Below, piece by piece: positions 22,443 through 37,400 of a DNA stretch of 64,000 bases. Where the stretch lies: positions 8,981,219 through 9,045,218 of the forward strand of contig NC_064444.1 in assembly GCF_023343835.1 (NCBI RefSeq), read 5' to 3'. The translations under genes were made by a program, and so were the position numbers. Position 1 is the stretch's first letter. Every line of letters starts with the position of its first letter. The notes under the pieces are model-generated. The model was not told where the DNA came from and searched no databases. It saw nothing but the letters and a program-made list of their open reading frames with translations. The DNA comes from Lagopus muta. Lineage: Eukaryota > Chordata > Aves > Galliformes > Phasianidae.

Positions 22443-25400
22443 GTAAGTGGGGCGGGCGGGGCGGGCGCGCGGCTCTGCTCGGCCTTTCTCTGACGGAGGT
22501 TTTTCAAAGTTGGCGTTTTCCCGCTGCTCCGCGTGTTGCGAGCCAAAGGACGGGCGCCCGTCTGAGAGCGAGTCCTGGCCGACTGGTTGGCGTGAGCGAG
22601 GATGTGGTTGGCTTAGGGTGCTTTGCTGCTGGTGCAGAGTAGTTGTGCCTCTTGTTTGGCGAGTACTTGTTTCCTCTCGTTGAGAGAGTGATGGTCACGG
22701 TAAGTATTTTGTAACGGTGTAAAAACAGCTGTGCAGCAGAACAATCTGGAATGCGTTAACCAGGAATCACGTCTCTCTTGAAGCGCTCTGCAATCTGCTG
22801 TACTCTTGATGTGGAGAAAAGTTTTCTGTTTGCAGGGAATGCCTTTTGATGGGCACCGGGTGACCATGTCCACAAAGCAGTCTGGTTTAATGTAAAGTTC
22901 TTTTTGGTGTGTGTGACGATGTCACTCCTTGCTGGGTACTCACAGCCTTGCCATCACTGCATTTTGTTTCCAGCCCTGAAGAAGCCCCCGTGTCCTGCTT
23001 GTTCCCTTCTTAGTTTCTTGGTGTTGTTTTGTAAAGATGCAAGTTTGGCTGATGAATCAAAGCAGCACCTCTCCATCCTGGTAACTCCTACTTCACAGCG
23101 TATTGCCTTACCTAAACGTTCCCAGGGTCGCAGGCTGTGCTCCCATGCTTAGATTGCAACAAGTTGCTAAGTTAGTTACAGATCTAGGAGATGAATTGAC
23201 ATTTAATTTTTTCCTTTTTTTTAATTTTTTTTCTATTTGTGTTGACAGTGTGATACTACCTGTTGATACTGATGTAATCTGAAATGATTTATTTCTTTCA
23301 CCATGTTTCTTTTAATAGCTGTTTTTTGTTAGCCAAGATAAATAGAGCAAAATGCAATAGAAGCGTGCTTCTGAGTGTGCTTTAGTAGCTCTTAGTAGCT
23401 GTGTATTTGACTGCAGCTTATGAAACTCCTGCTCCAAATTTTGATGCCCCAGTTGGATAAAGCTCAGTGGTTTCATGAAGACCTGACTAACTCAAAACTA
23501 TTAAGGGGTTAGTTTAAAAATACATGACTATATTCCAATTATATTGTTAGCTTTAGCCATTGACTTCACTTTTTTAATATGCTTGGTAATTAGTGAATAC
23601 CTATGATAAGTTATAGTATGATTTTGTATGAAGTTTCTGCAGTTTATTGCCTTTGTTCTGCTATGTAGTTTTTAAATAGAAGGGGAAAACAGAGTCCTTG
23701 AAAGCAATCTTGTCAGAGGTTTAGAGACAGTTCTGGAAATAATAGTGTGGAAAATGTATCACTTGAATTTAATTTTGTTACTAGATAGCTTGAAATCCAT
23801 TAAATTTGCATTAACAGAAGGATAGCATGTTGGAAGGGTAAGAGTAATTCAGAAAATACGTTGTTGTTTTTGATTAATTACTCCTTAAGTTTGTGCATCA
23901 TTATTAAATGATATTGAAACTCTCCTATTGTGATATTCTGCCTAATGCAGAAGTTTAGAATGAGTTTATTTTAGCAAATAATACTGATTAGCATACAATA
24001 CCAGTACCAGTTCTGGCACTCCATACCAGCTCATGAGTTGGATCCTTTCGTGGCTGACAATAAGGAAAAATTAATTGCCTTGTTTAACTCAATTATGAGA
24101 ATCTGACCACTTCCTGCATGCTGCAAAATAAAAGAATTTTCAAGTCCTCAAAGCTGGATTAAAATATAAAATTGCTGCACGAACACGTATGCATCTGTAG
24201 AAGTAGTTATATCTGCAGAATGTATTGAAACCGTGTGGCATGCATTGCAATTAATTTGTCCATTCTGTTCTTTTTTTTTTTAAATTCAGATTGAATTTTA
24301 CAAGGTTGAAAAAGTAATTAACAAGACAGATGTGAATTGGTGTAATGACAATAGAATGTGTATTTTTTTGTGTGTGTGGTATGCATTATCCTCTAAGGAT
24401 TTTTGCATTAGGTTCACGATGCTCACAGGAATGTATCCGTTCCGCACATTGGAGCAATTATTAATATTTGTTTGTCCAGAACAGCAGATATTGAGTACAT
24501 CTTCTGCTTATGGGGTTTTCTACAAACCGTTAGGTCTGGTGCTGGAAGGGCTAATGCTCCTAGAAAGTTACCTTTTCAAGATTTGTTGTTGTTGCTGAGC
24601 TCTTTTAAAAATTACTCATCCAGGCTGTGAGAGAGACGTGATTGTATCCTTTGGATGAGGTCCTCGCAGTAGCTCTGTATGCTTTTTACCTTAAAGCTCG
24701 ATTCCCACAGCTCTTCAGTTCATAGTGGCAGAAATGTGGTTTCTGTTTGTGATTTTTGTAGTGAAGGTGGCTGGGAGCACCCAGGACTCAGTAAGTGAGG
24801 GCTTCTATTGGAGCTGCAGTTCAGTTGTGTTCATCATGGGACTGGGCTCTGTGTTTCTATGTCAGAGACTGAAAGAAAGATATAGACTGCTTCTGAATTT
24901 GGTCACTTGCTGGATATAATAGTGCTCAATATGTTTCAAAATCTATTTACTGAGGTTTTTTGTTTTTTGTTTTTCTGGGAAGCTAATACTTACAAGTGAG
25001 TATATGTTTTTACTTTCTTTATTTTCCCTTGCAAAGTTATAAAATGCATATGAAGAAATCTGTACATACAGATAAGTTGCAGGAACAACGTCTCCTGGCT
25101 CTGTTGTCAGCAGAGTGAAAGAGATTTCCTAGAAAGATTTTCCTGAAAGATCTGTTCCTTCTTGATAGTACACTGTATCCTACTCTCATCTAGGTCAGAT
25201 TATTGGAATGTATTCTGAGACTAACTTGGAAATTCTTTTACATATTATATCTGGAGAATGGCTTCTTAATTCTGACTGAACTAGAAAAAGCACATTACAT
25301 GCTTGCAGTGACCTGGAATAAGTGTAAATGTCCAGGTGATTCAGGGGCCAGCTGAGCCATTGGGAGCTCCTTTTTGACCTGCTGATAGTGGAAAACCAGG

Positions 25401-28400
25401 ACAGTTACAGTAAGGGCAAGTCTGGATGGCACCGAATGGATGTGTAGAAGGGCTTTTATTTGTGAAGCGTATTATGAGAAAATAAAAGTATTTTCATTTA
25501 CATCCAGAAAGTACTCTGTTCATTTAAAACAATTCCTTGGAATTTTTCCTCAAGCACCCGTGCTTCTAATTGTGTTGGGCCTGTGGGTGTGATAGTATTT
25601 TTCCTTCATCCCAAACCTCCCAGTACAGTGATGGTAAGTGCTGAATAAATTAATGTGTCAGAGCTCAAACATTAACTAGATCTCCAATACTGTATACTCA
25701 GAAATGTGCCTGGCTTAATGTTTGCATCCACACGTTCCCTAACGCTGTTGTTTTAGTAAAGCTCTCATGTCATTGTCCCTGGTATGTGCAAACTGAATGT
25801 TGTTCTCAGCAACTAGACTGTTGTTATAGTTTACTTTAGTGACTGTTTCTTTCGAGTTTTATTCTCCAAACCTTAGCTACACTTCTGTGCATCACTGCAC
25901 ATCTGTATGCTCAAGTTACCATTTGTTTTGGTCACCGTAAATTATAGGTGTTTGAATTTCAAACTAGCTTGAGTAGTTTTTGTTTGCTGGTGGGAGTTCC
26001 TTTTCTTCATTGAAGTAAAATCTCATATTGCACCCCAGCAAAAAAGAAAGGTACAGAATAAAGAAAAAGGGACAGTACTATTGTTGTTCTTATTCTATAT
26101 TTCATAGTTACATGATTCCTTATAACTCGTGTTATTCGTTATTCTCACTAGGCATGGTCTTGGTGCGCACGGATGCTGGACAACTTGTGATGGTACCTCA
26201 GCAGGCTCTAGCCCAGGCACAGATGCAGGCTCAAGTGCAGACCCAGGGACAAGGTCCTGCCAGCATTTCGCCTCGACTTTCAGTGCCCACAAGTGGCCCA
26301 GTTTTTCGCCTAACAACAACTCAGGTATGTCTGGCTCGATTTCACCTTGCTTTTGTGTGTTTCGTTTTCCTCTGTCTTGTACATTATTGGTTCTTTGACA
26401 AATGTGCTTCCTGCGCATACACTTTTTGTTTTTTTAATTGACAACCAAGAAATACTTATTCAAATACAGTTCATTTTCAGTGGCTTGAATTTTTTTTTTT
26501 CTTTTTTTTTTTTTCCAGAAAAGTCTAAATTGCAGGTTTGCTCAAGAGCCTTTTTGGGCTTTGAGTTCATTGGAGGTCAGAGGGCTCATCTTAGACAGAA
26601 ATTAGTTTGGAATGTGTGCCACTGACTAGTAAATGACTTTGTTCCCTCTCTGAGTCATTGTGATATTCCAGCATAGTGATGGATGTGATCACTAGAAATT
26701 AGAAAAGAGAAAGCAAAGCGTGTTCTATGCCAGAATTCACACTAGTTACATTTTTGTAGTATACTTTATCTGGGAGAAAGATTTGATTCCTCTGGTTCAC
26801 TTCTGTTTTATTTTCAAGGATGAAAGTGTGGAATTTGTTTATTTATTTATTTTAAATTACTTTGTAAAGTTTTTTTGTTTAAAATTCTGTAAGGATGTTG
26901 TTCAGCTTCAGACTATGTATGGCCAGTCTTACTAGAATGTAGAGGTAAGCATCTTCAGATGTATAGGGCTGTTGTGCTATGATAATTACAGACAGAGTGA
27001 AAGGTAGCTTTGCCTAAGTTCATTGCTTATAAAAGAGATAACTCTGAAAGTAGGTGAAAAATATGCCCTTAGAATTTTTGATTGATTGTTGTGTATCTTG
27101 CTTGAAATATCTTAAATATGTATATTCATATTTGATTGCTGTCCCATTATATGCTTTGTGTTTTACATCATGTTTGTAGTTTAAGAAATTGTTTAGTTAA
27201 AAACTAAAAGCAATGGTAAATTTTTCAGAAGAGAAGGAAGTCAGAATAGAATTGCATAATTGAAAATGAGGTAATCTAAACCATAGAGTAGCCAAGTAAA
27301 ATGCAAGTTTTAGGTATGAATGCAATAGGAATATTGTGTAGCTCAACAGAATGTATCTCAAGAAGAGATAAAAGCCTGGAAACATTTGAAAAACTTTGTG
27401 CTGCCAGAAAAAAGGTAAGCACAGTATTAGATGCAATATTGTAAAAGAACTCTGCAGAAAGGGCAGCTGGTTAATATCTAAATTTGTGAGATCTGGAAGG
27501 CTAAGAAGATTTGTAAAAACCCTTCAGAGATAAATATGAGATGTCAGGAATAAACACAGTGACAAGCCTATATTGATTTCCAGGTGTTTTTCTGTTTGTT
27601 TTTTTTTACTGATTTGACACAAAGAGAAATCTGGACAATGTTCACTATTTAGTTTGTGCGTCCGTTATTGGTTGTTTGCTTTCTTGTTTTGTTTGTTTGC
27701 TTTTAAAATAAATGCATTACTTCTTTATTACTGACTACGAAAGAACATACAGCACACACTCTAGCAATGGATTCTGAGATGAGTGTATAGCATAAATGCA
27801 TAACAGATCATGGGGTGGGACTGCACCAAGAATATGACCTCAGTCTGTTAAAATGAGTTAGGTTTAGTTGGTTTGGTTTCATACTGTAAGTTTTTGTGCA
27901 ACTTTAATTGCTGTGGGTAGCATTCAGAATTAAAATTCAGAGTGGAAGCATTCATAGGAAATTACACATTAAGAAATAGTCTGTTATTTGAGAACATATG
28001 AGGAGAACATCTTTATTGTACATAGAATTTTATGACAAAAATGCAGTTCTGCTTGGCTGCCTGTGTTCAGTCTTTATTAGAAGGTTGGAATTTGTATGTG
28101 TGCACAACAGATGTTGGGAGTTGATCATATTGGCCTCAGGCAGGTGTTCTCCAGTTATATGAAGCTGTTAAGATTGTGGAAATAGTGTACTCTGACGTGC
28201 TGGGTTTTTGTAAAAATTAAGCTCTGAGAATACTGCATGTTCGTGTGGTGGTAGAGATGCTAAAAATCTGAGGGAGCTAGTTCTAGTATTAGGATGATGT
28301 AGTGTAGTGTCCAGTGATAAATACTATGCTAAGTTTTTGGAAGTGTTGGTTGTTTGAGTAGTCATTCTGGTTAGCCAAGAAAAAGGATGAAGTGCTAAAA

Positions 28401-31400
28401 TGCAGAGTTGTATGTACTGAAAAGGCATTCATCCAGTGAGTTAGTACTCAAAGCATTTTCTAGGATACCAGCTCTTACTACAAAGAACGTGTTAGTCAGT
28501 GTCTACTTCATAGCTCCTCTGTTTGCTTTTCTTTAGTTTGTACTCATTTCTAGCCAGTGTCAAATACCAGCTCAGTAATTGTTTTCAGTGTTACTGATGT
28601 AATTTCTGTGTACACTTTAAATAATTATATTAAGGAAGTATGCTAGGAGCTACGTAATTAGATGTAAAATAAGGGTTATTAAATTATCTCACAAAGAAAT
28701 GGTAAAATCTGGTAGTTAGCTTTGGCATCTCATTGAGTGCTGTGAGTGAGAGCTGCAGAATATAAAAGGAACAACTTTAAAAATAACAAGAAAGATGGTC
28801 TGCAAAACTAACAGAGTGTGTCTGTGAAATCGGAAGCTCCGTGAATCTCCTTCCTCTCTCTCTCTCAAAAAAAAAAAAAAAAGGTGAGGAAAATAAATAA
28901 ATGTTTTAAGTGTTCTTAAATCAAATTGACTTAATCAATACATACAGCTATACAGACTCTGGGCTACTTCTTTAGCCTGGTAATGCATCAAGGTATCCTT
29001 CCTATATCCCAGGACCATTATTTGATAGATCTTCTCCCTGTTGTTTGCGAGGGAAAATTCCTGTGACTTCAGCAGCTGTGCTTCCATCCAGAACAGTCTA
29101 TGAGGAAAGAGCCAACTTTCTGTAGGAGCAGCAGAAGAAAGCATAGTTTAATTTCCCTCAGGATTTAGCATATGAGCTTAGCATAACTCTTTCCTTTGAT
29201 TAAAACACAAGCACGTGTTGCCTTGCTGAAGGCTCAGAGCTCAGATATCTCCATGTAAGAGTATTTTCTTCCCCGGGTAGAAAAGTAAGCATTGTGATTG
29301 CCGTGTCAAACAGAAAAGTTCGGGAAAATTGAGACACATGAATTCCCATTCATCCTACGATAATCTCTTCTTTAACTGTGCAGTGAGTTGCAGTCTGTGA
29401 TAAATGCACAAAGATAAAAGCATCAGCTAGACCAGGCACACCATTACTGCAATTACTGTTGCACTGCAAACCTAAATTTGGTGTTTCTTTCCTCTGGGGT
29501 GCTTGGCTATTTAAGTTACTTCTTTTGATTATAGTGCCTTGATTCCATTTCTGTTAAAATTCTGCAAACTGACAAATCAGATAAGCGAGTACCTTGTAGG
29601 AGAGGTTCTGCATTAAACTAATGCAGGGCTTAAAGGCTGTAGAGTATGGGAGAGTCACAAAAGCATGCGCAATGTTTGGAGGGCGGTCAGAAGTAGTGGA
29701 ATGGATTCAGGCTGAAGAATCAGTATTTGAAAATAATAGAATAGTACGGAGAAAGCAGTTGTGGAGACAAGTACCTGTAGTACAAAGATATGTGTAATAT
29801 TTCAGTGATCTTCTAAATTGGCATCTATGTGGCTTCTTTAAGTAAGAATTCAACAAAAGCTTGAAATTTTACATTAAAATAATTTCAGTTCAGGTCTATA
29901 ATAAGGTTATAGATGACTGTGAGAGGGATAGGGATATTAACTACAGCTAACTACACTTTTTTTAAAAAAATAGGGAAATTATATGTCCAAATATTCAGAT
30001 GTAGAAGAACAAAACATTTTTTGGTTTAGGAATACAATTCATCTTGTAGGTGTAGCTAGCAGAACCTTATCTTTTTAAAATACCTCATGTTTTACCAGGA
30101 AGAACTTATCTTATGAAGGATTATTATGAACTTTTGATGCATTAAGAAGTTACACTTAGTGAAGACTTGAAAAAAAAGAAAGTGAAGACTTTCTCACTGA
30201 TAATGCTTGTTTGAAGAAAGCATTTAACAAGATGATAAATTTATAGTGAATGTTGGTTTGAATTAACAGTGAATAATTTTCTTTGAATTTTTTATTTCTA
30301 CACATTTGTTTTAGTTTCCTTTTGGTTTTGATCAAAATCATTTTTTTTTCTGCATATTAAATCATTAACATTGGCAGAACTGCCCCTGCTGTATGACCTT
30401 AGTTAAAACAGTGTGTGAAGAATGAGCTAGTATTTGATGGAACCTCAGTTGTCTTAGAAAAAAAGTTTGCTGTAGAGTCTTCTACTACAAGTAGATCAAA
30501 AAAGCACAGGTTTACTTGCATCCCTATATGTATTCTTCAGAGATGAAGACTTTGCAATTATTATTCAGTTTGTGTTACACTTTTGCCTCCATATCTTGTT
30601 TGGAAGCCTGTGCTTCTAAAATTATGAAAAATGAGTAGGTGCTGCCATCTAGTTTTTCTCTGGTGAGTTTCTTTTGTTTATCTATGCTTTTCGTTTGTAT
30701 AGCTGATGGGTTTTCATGCTTTTGATGTGGCACATACTTGTTTGCTGGTTTTCAGAACCCATTAGTTTAATTTTCATAACCAAAAAAGGAGAAACATAAA
30801 TTTTTCAATTAAAATTATTTGAAGTCAGCTACAAAATTAAAGTGCTTCTGGACAGCAAAAAGAAAGAAGTGAGCATCATATAGAGAAGAGCAGCATTAAG
30901 CAGCAGCTTGGCCTTCACCATCATAAGTTCTGAAATTGTTAATGTTTGAGAAACTCTTCTTGCTAAAGCTGAGCCTTTCAAGTCCGAGATGGTTCTGGTG
31001 ACACACTGTGCCTGTATTTGTATTTCTGTTCTTTTACAATTTTGACTTTTTTTTTCTGGTTTGTGTATTTATTTTTTCTGTTTTTCATATCCTTCCTGTT
31101 TCCCTGATAAATGCTTGTTTTGCCTCTTTGAAGTAAATTGTAAGCAAATTGAAAAATCTTTGTTGTTTCCTGAAGCGCATTAACTTTATTATCACATCAG
31201 CTATCCCATAGTATTTTTGTACAGATAGTTTTGAGGCTTGTTCCTCTCATACAGAATTCTGGAAAAGACATTTGTGTTAGCAGGGCAGGTTGAAATGCCG
31301 ATACCTTGGCTGTGCTTCAGCCACAAAACCGTTTTCCTTCCACACATTCTACTGCTTACCTTTTGTAGAGTTAACATACAATTTTTCAACTTCTTGAAGT

Positions 31401-34400
31401 ATCATGCCTATAGCACTCCCAATCATTAGTAAGGCTTTAAAATTAAGCTTGCAAAGATTAGGAAATGCTGAATTCCTGAGCAGTGCAGTACTGGCTCCCA
31501 TATGCACATGCTTTGTACTACATGATCACGTTGCTATTTTTCTTAATTTTTAAAACATTCAACAACCTTGTGAAGAATTATGTGATATTTTCTTCCTTAA
31601 CTGTTCCGTGGATTGCTTCAGGCTTATTTGCTGCTCAGTTTCTAAGCATCTTTTTGAAGTGGGTATTAATAACTAAACAGGTTTTTTTTTTTTGCAATGC
31701 TTACCCCTACAATAACTTTCTCAACAATACAGTCGAGGGGACTATTAGCCTCTTTTTATAAGTAGAAAATAAAGATATTAAGTGAATAATTAAATATACT
31801 GGTTAACTTTTTGTGTTTGTTTTGCCTTCGTTGTCTCCAGCTGTAGCCATGACCACCACGTCACTGACTCTACTTTCCAAGTTGCACACTCATGTGTATG
31901 GCATAGGAGAATTCACGTTAGGTTATCTGTATTTGCATGCAATAGAATATCTGTGCGGTAGCACAAACTCTGTGCCACTCAGGTAGAAGTAGAATCTAGC
32001 CTTAGGGCCGAAATTTTACCCACCAGATTCTTTGGTTTGCTGTGCTTCTCCTCATGCCCTCCTTACCTTTTGTGTTTTTCTTTCTTCCCTTCTTTTTCTT
32101 TCTTTTTTCTTTTAAATGCACTCCAGCAGTGGTGTCAGGTGAGGCCTGTGTCCCTTAGCAGTGTTCCTTAATGCTGGCACCCTGAGTGTACATCAGTAGG
32201 TGGCACAGAACACAACTATGCCACCAACTTTTTTCCAGAGGTTTACTGACATCAGTGTACTAACCTGTGACAGTTTGAATGGCCTTGATTTTGAAGAGCT
32301 GCAGATACACAAAGTAATCCCCAAAGTTTGTGTTGTCCTGCCTAAGCACTGGCAAATATTTCCTGTGTATTTCAGTGTAGTTTTTCCTTATTCATGTGGC
32401 CTGCTTTTTCAAGTGCATCGTTTTGATTATTCCTTCAAATATAACAGTGGCTCACTTGTGCACAGCAGGTACAAAGCAGTTTGTTCCTGTTTATGCCTCA
32501 AGCTTTGCCTTGCCACTTTTGTGTCCAGAGAGCTGGTGAGAAGGTCTACATAAGAAAGTTATTTAAGCAGTGAATTTGCTGTACCCAGAGTAATTCCACA
32601 CTGGCTCCTTCCAAGAACAATTACAATGTGCACTGACTGCTTCTGTGGAAGTGAAGTAACTGACTTGTGCAGACAGAAAGAATCTTGGGACATCCATCCT
32701 CCATGCTGGCCAGATCCATTTGAAATCCATGCTTCCAGATCTGCACTGCGCTGTGCCCTGCTTAGAACAGTTAACCTCTTTGCGTGCAAAGAGCCAACTC
32801 ATGTCTGCGTATGAAAGGCTATCTTAAGTATTCTGAAGTGTCCCTGTGGAGATTTGTATTGGAGTATTCATTCATGTCCTGGTTTCTTTGCGTGTTAATT
32901 TACAGGTGCCGTGGAAAGGCCTTTAAAACATTGCATTTATATATTTAGGAAGCGCAAAATACATGATGCATCTGTTAAAAAAGTAATACACCTACCTTTG
33001 AAAATATATCCCTTTCTTGGTCTTGGTTAGTAATTTTGGAATTTAATTACTCTCGTACCAAACCTTAGCAGTTGTTCTTTAAAGGTCATTACAAAATCTT
33101 TTATGTTATGATTTTCTTATACAGCATTGATAATTTTTGTGGGGGTTTTTTTCCCTCATATATTTCCCTTGACTTTTATTTACAGTTTTCCCTTAATAGA
33201 AAATACAGCTGATAGCTTCTAAATTTTGTGATTATTTTACTAGATCTTGTTGATGTGTTTGTATTGGGAGTTCTTATGGTGTCTTCTGGCAATTTATAAT
33301 TGTCATTTTAATACAATTTTCATGATGCTTGCAAATAATATAAGGAAATTCTAATGTTTCTGATCCACTCATTTCATATTTGACTTTTTAATGTATTTGA
33401 GATTTGGAACCATGGTTGTAAAAAGTTGCATTAATTTCTTTGCAGTAGTAAGGCTTTTTCTTCAAGTCCAACTCATTAATAGATTTTATGGCAACTTTGT
33501 ATGAAAAGCTGTTGTCACTAGTGATTTTTAAAATAGGATGCATTTAGTCTTAGCATTTCACAGCTGGCTCATGTGGTCTGGCACAATGGAGAATTGTGTA
33601 TGGAATATGTTGCAAACTTAGGTAACACACTATTATGGTATGGAAATTTCATGTTTTAATTATATGTGATTTTTTTTTCCTAGAGCATATTCTTATGCTG
33701 AATTGAGAACATTTATTAATTGAGGAAAATTCTGTAGCGAGTAGTCTGAGTTATGTATGTATTTACAGAGTTCTGACTGCAGATCTTTCTTGGAACTGAG
33801 TGATGTCAGAAGTTTGCCTGGTTATCTCCCTTCTTTGTAAATCTCCACTTCTGTAAGCAGTCACTGACAAGAAGGGGGCTGACAGCATAGGGATTTTAGC
33901 TCAGAAACTGATCATAAGCAAATGAACAAGATATGCAGGATTCATATTTATAAATGCAAGCATTTATAAATGCTTCAGGTGCATATAGTTTCATGTGACC
34001 AGCAAAATTGAAGCTAGTGGTCTTTTGTACACTTGAGAAAAGAAATGTGGCATTTTAAATCCTAAGAAGCATTTATGATAATTCTTCTACACAGACACAC
34101 AATTCTACCTATTTGTGATGATGTTGTTTATTGCCTCTAGGCTGCCTTAGCATGGAAGAAATCCAAACTCGAGAGAAAAATCTTGAGAGCTATCCAAACA
34201 AAGAAAGCAAAACAGAAATTAACAAAAAAAAATTGCATTTTTTTTTCCTGAGATATCAGGTAGATTTTTAAACTTTATTTATTCCCCCAAGTACAGAAGA
34301 TAGATATTCAGTGTTGCTGGACTGATGGTATTTGCCTGAAAATATATATATTTTTTTCTGTCTTATCTTTTCCCAGTATTAATTTCCCTTCAGAAGAATT

Positions 34401-37400
34401 CATAGAAAAAGCAAATGTGTATATAAAGAACCAATATGTGCTCCTGCCAATTAGAAACTCATGTATTGATGAATAATTACATGTAAATATTACATATAAT
34501 TAATGATTAAATTGCTAATTTTTCTTTTATTAGCAACCAACTTCTGTAGCCACATCTACTGTTCGCCTTGGACTTCCAGTGCAAGCCAAAGTTGTTCAGT
34601 CAACTGCAACACCTGTTAGTGCTACAGCTGCTGCAACTCTGCCAGGAGGCTCTATTCTTTCACATACCACAGTAAGTACTGAGAATATAAAAAGCAAAAG
34701 ACGGAATAAGAAGTTTTGTTTGTAATCATGTGGTTTTCCTAATGTGAATTTTAATGAGAAATGTTAACGTGTTTATTTTTATCACAAGCATAAAAATCAG
34801 TAGTGAATCGATCATCTGTCTGTTTTATGCAGGTGTTGGATGATAGCCTGTATTTTATTTTGTTGTTTCCTAGCTAATAGAAAACAAACGGGTAGTATAA
34901 TTTCTTTTTTTTTTTTCTTTTTTAAAGTAAAAAATCAGTTGGGCTCTTTAGTATTGTTTCAGCGGTGGACTCGTAGCACTAGGTTTGTCCCCCGTCGAGA
35001 ACTGTGGTGTCTATGACTGCGTGGACACCACTGCCATAGTGTACACCATGCATTGCAGTGCAGGTGCCTGGGTCAGCTTGTTCTGTGTCTGTGCCAAAAC
35101 TCTGCAGGTAGGTTGGATCAAGAAGTTTTAATAGGTTCTGCTCAGCATGCTATGCTGCCTGGCTGAGCTCTCTAGTTTCTGCAGTGCCATTTGGTGTGTC
35201 AGTTTGAGACTTCTTGGCACTGGGAAAGGTGGCATATTTAGTCAGATCATGTCAATGCTGAACTGGACTGAGCGTGTGTGTATGTGGTCCTCTGTTCAGC
35301 CTGGTAAGCTTTCCAACCTTCTAAGATTGAGGACAGTGCAGCAGGATCTTTACGTACAGCCAAGCTACAGAGACAGTTCTGTTTGCAAAGGCTAAAGCAC
35401 ATATGCAGCCCTTGTGCTCAAATTAGGTTGTGAAACTGTGGTGATGCATTTGTGTAATCTGGATCTGAGCTGTAACTGTAGTGTAGAGCATTGTAAGCTT
35501 GATGACATGGCGATGGATCGTTGGGAATTGTCTTGTTTGTGTCAAGGGACAAATCTACAAAAAGTTGAGGTGAAGAAGTAACATCAGAACAATCATCTTA
35601 AAGGACTGGGTAATAAAAACTCATTTTTAGTTGTACATTGATTTTTGTAATAAAAAGAAATTTAGATGAGATTGACTTCAGTGTGGTTAAATGGTAACAA
35701 AATTAGAGTTATAATGAAGTTAACATTTTTATTTTGTCAGTAAAGGTGTATTTGAAAGGAAATACATTTTTTGTCAGACTTCTAAGAACTTTGTGGTTGG
35801 GTGAAAGATTTAAAAGAATGACCTGTTTTCCAACCTAAAATACTCATAGGTATCAGTAGGTACAACAAATGCTCAAAATTTGTTCAAGACTACAGTATCA
35901 ACGGGAACACCAACATCTCAACAGCCTGCAGTAATTACTGGTGGACAAACTCAATCTGCAGCACAAAACCAGAGTCAGCCTCGGCTCCCACTTCCACCTC
36001 ATACAACAGCACAAGTGCCAGCACAGCCCCAAGTCATACCAAGCTCTCCTGTACCTGGAACTACAGTTGTATCACAGGTAAGTATTAAAATATTAGTCAC
36101 TTGGTTTTCTTAGTATTTTATGAACTACTTGGATCTATTCAGAACTGGAAAATTCCATGCAAGCCTACTTCCCGTAATGAAACAGCTATGTTACAAAACA
36201 GAAGCCTTTCCACTCATTTTAACTAAGTGGAATACAAATTCTGTAAAGGGTGAGCAGCTGTGGTTAGTTTTCCCCATCTTACCATATATTTGTATATGGG
36301 GAACTGCTGAATCACGGCCTGAACCTCTGATTGATCACCTGATGCGAGCAATGAGTCAGCCACAGGAGCACAGGTGAAGGCAATTCACCTGTGCTGCTGG
36401 AATGGATGGAGCCTGGCTCTACCTCTCCCAGATCCATTTAAGAGAGGAGTGCCAGGGGGGAAGGATCTCTTCTGGAGATCTACTCTGCTGGATTTTCACA
36501 AGTGAGCCCAGAGTATGGGTGAGCATCCTATGTTTTCTGCTTTTGTGTAATAGTTATGTAGGCAAGCTCTCTGGTATGCCTCATAACTATAACGTCTGTA
36601 CATTCATAGATTGTACAATTCATAAATAAGTGGAAATCTATGGTTAAGCTGAAGTGTATTGTTTCTGGTTCTCAAAGTTTTGGGACCAAATTACAGCATA
36701 TAAAAATATATTGAAAAATAAGAGCATCGGATCTTATGCTGATGAAAAACATTGCGTATGATAGAATTTGAATGATTTCTAATTTGGTTTTATTGATGTA
36801 GCTGCTTTGTACAAAAACACTGAATCAATAATTCAACAAATTAAGATAACTTAAGGAATGCTGTACATTGTGCATTCCAAAGGAGAATGTATCTGCAACA
36901 AATTGTTACATTAGTTCTTGCATTTATACTTATTTCTATCAAATCAAAAGGTAAGATGTTTATGATTTCCTTCTCTGACTTCTGTTAGTCATTATGAAGT
37001 ATGATGTTCAGTTAAATAAGACATGAAGAAAATGTCAGGTAACTAACAGCAATGGCAAAATAACAGCTGTTGTATGTGCAGTATCTCCTGCTTGAATTAG
37101 AACAATTTAATCATTTTCTGTATTTATAGTAATTGGAATGTACAGTGATAATTCTTGAAAAATAGCATGTGTCTGATTTTTATTTTCTTTGGCTTTTGCA
37201 GGAGATGCAAGAGAATGTGAAAAAATGCAAAAACTTTTTAGCTACTCTTATAAAACTTGCTTCTCATAATTCACCTTCTCCAGAAACATCCCGCAATGTG
37301 AAAGCTCTGGTTCAGGATTTGTTAGTAAGTATTTAGTTACCATTCCCAAATGTTAATTCCTCATTAAACTCATCATTCATGCATGAGTAACATGCTGAAA

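Larger units (their letters stand above)
21000..22500 (+). promoter_or_regulatory. CpG island, promoter and exon 1 of the TAF4-like gene
   Basis: Extreme G+C and CpG density begins near 21,000 and ends just after the exon 1 donor at 22443. A GCGCGCCTGCGCG string (near-match to the NRF1 site) lies at about 21328-21340, some 30 bp before the start codon. No TATA box is seen. Together with the TISU element this predicts a short 5' UTR. Confidence 0.8.

Noticed and set aside
21098..22546. Several long open frames on both strands over TAF4-like exon 1
   Set aside because: They are shadows of a very GC-rich exon with few stop codons. Only the frame from 21371 matches TAF4 and splices in phase to exon 2.
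32200..32553. 117-codon plus-strand open frame in intron 2
   Set aside because: No recognised domain, odd composition for a protein, and no splice or promoter context; possibly part of an unidentified repeat.
34141..34250. Possible extra exon after CCTCTAG, with a lysine-rich open reading
   Set aside because: No similarity to TAF4, no convincing donor, and exons 2 and 3 already join in phase.
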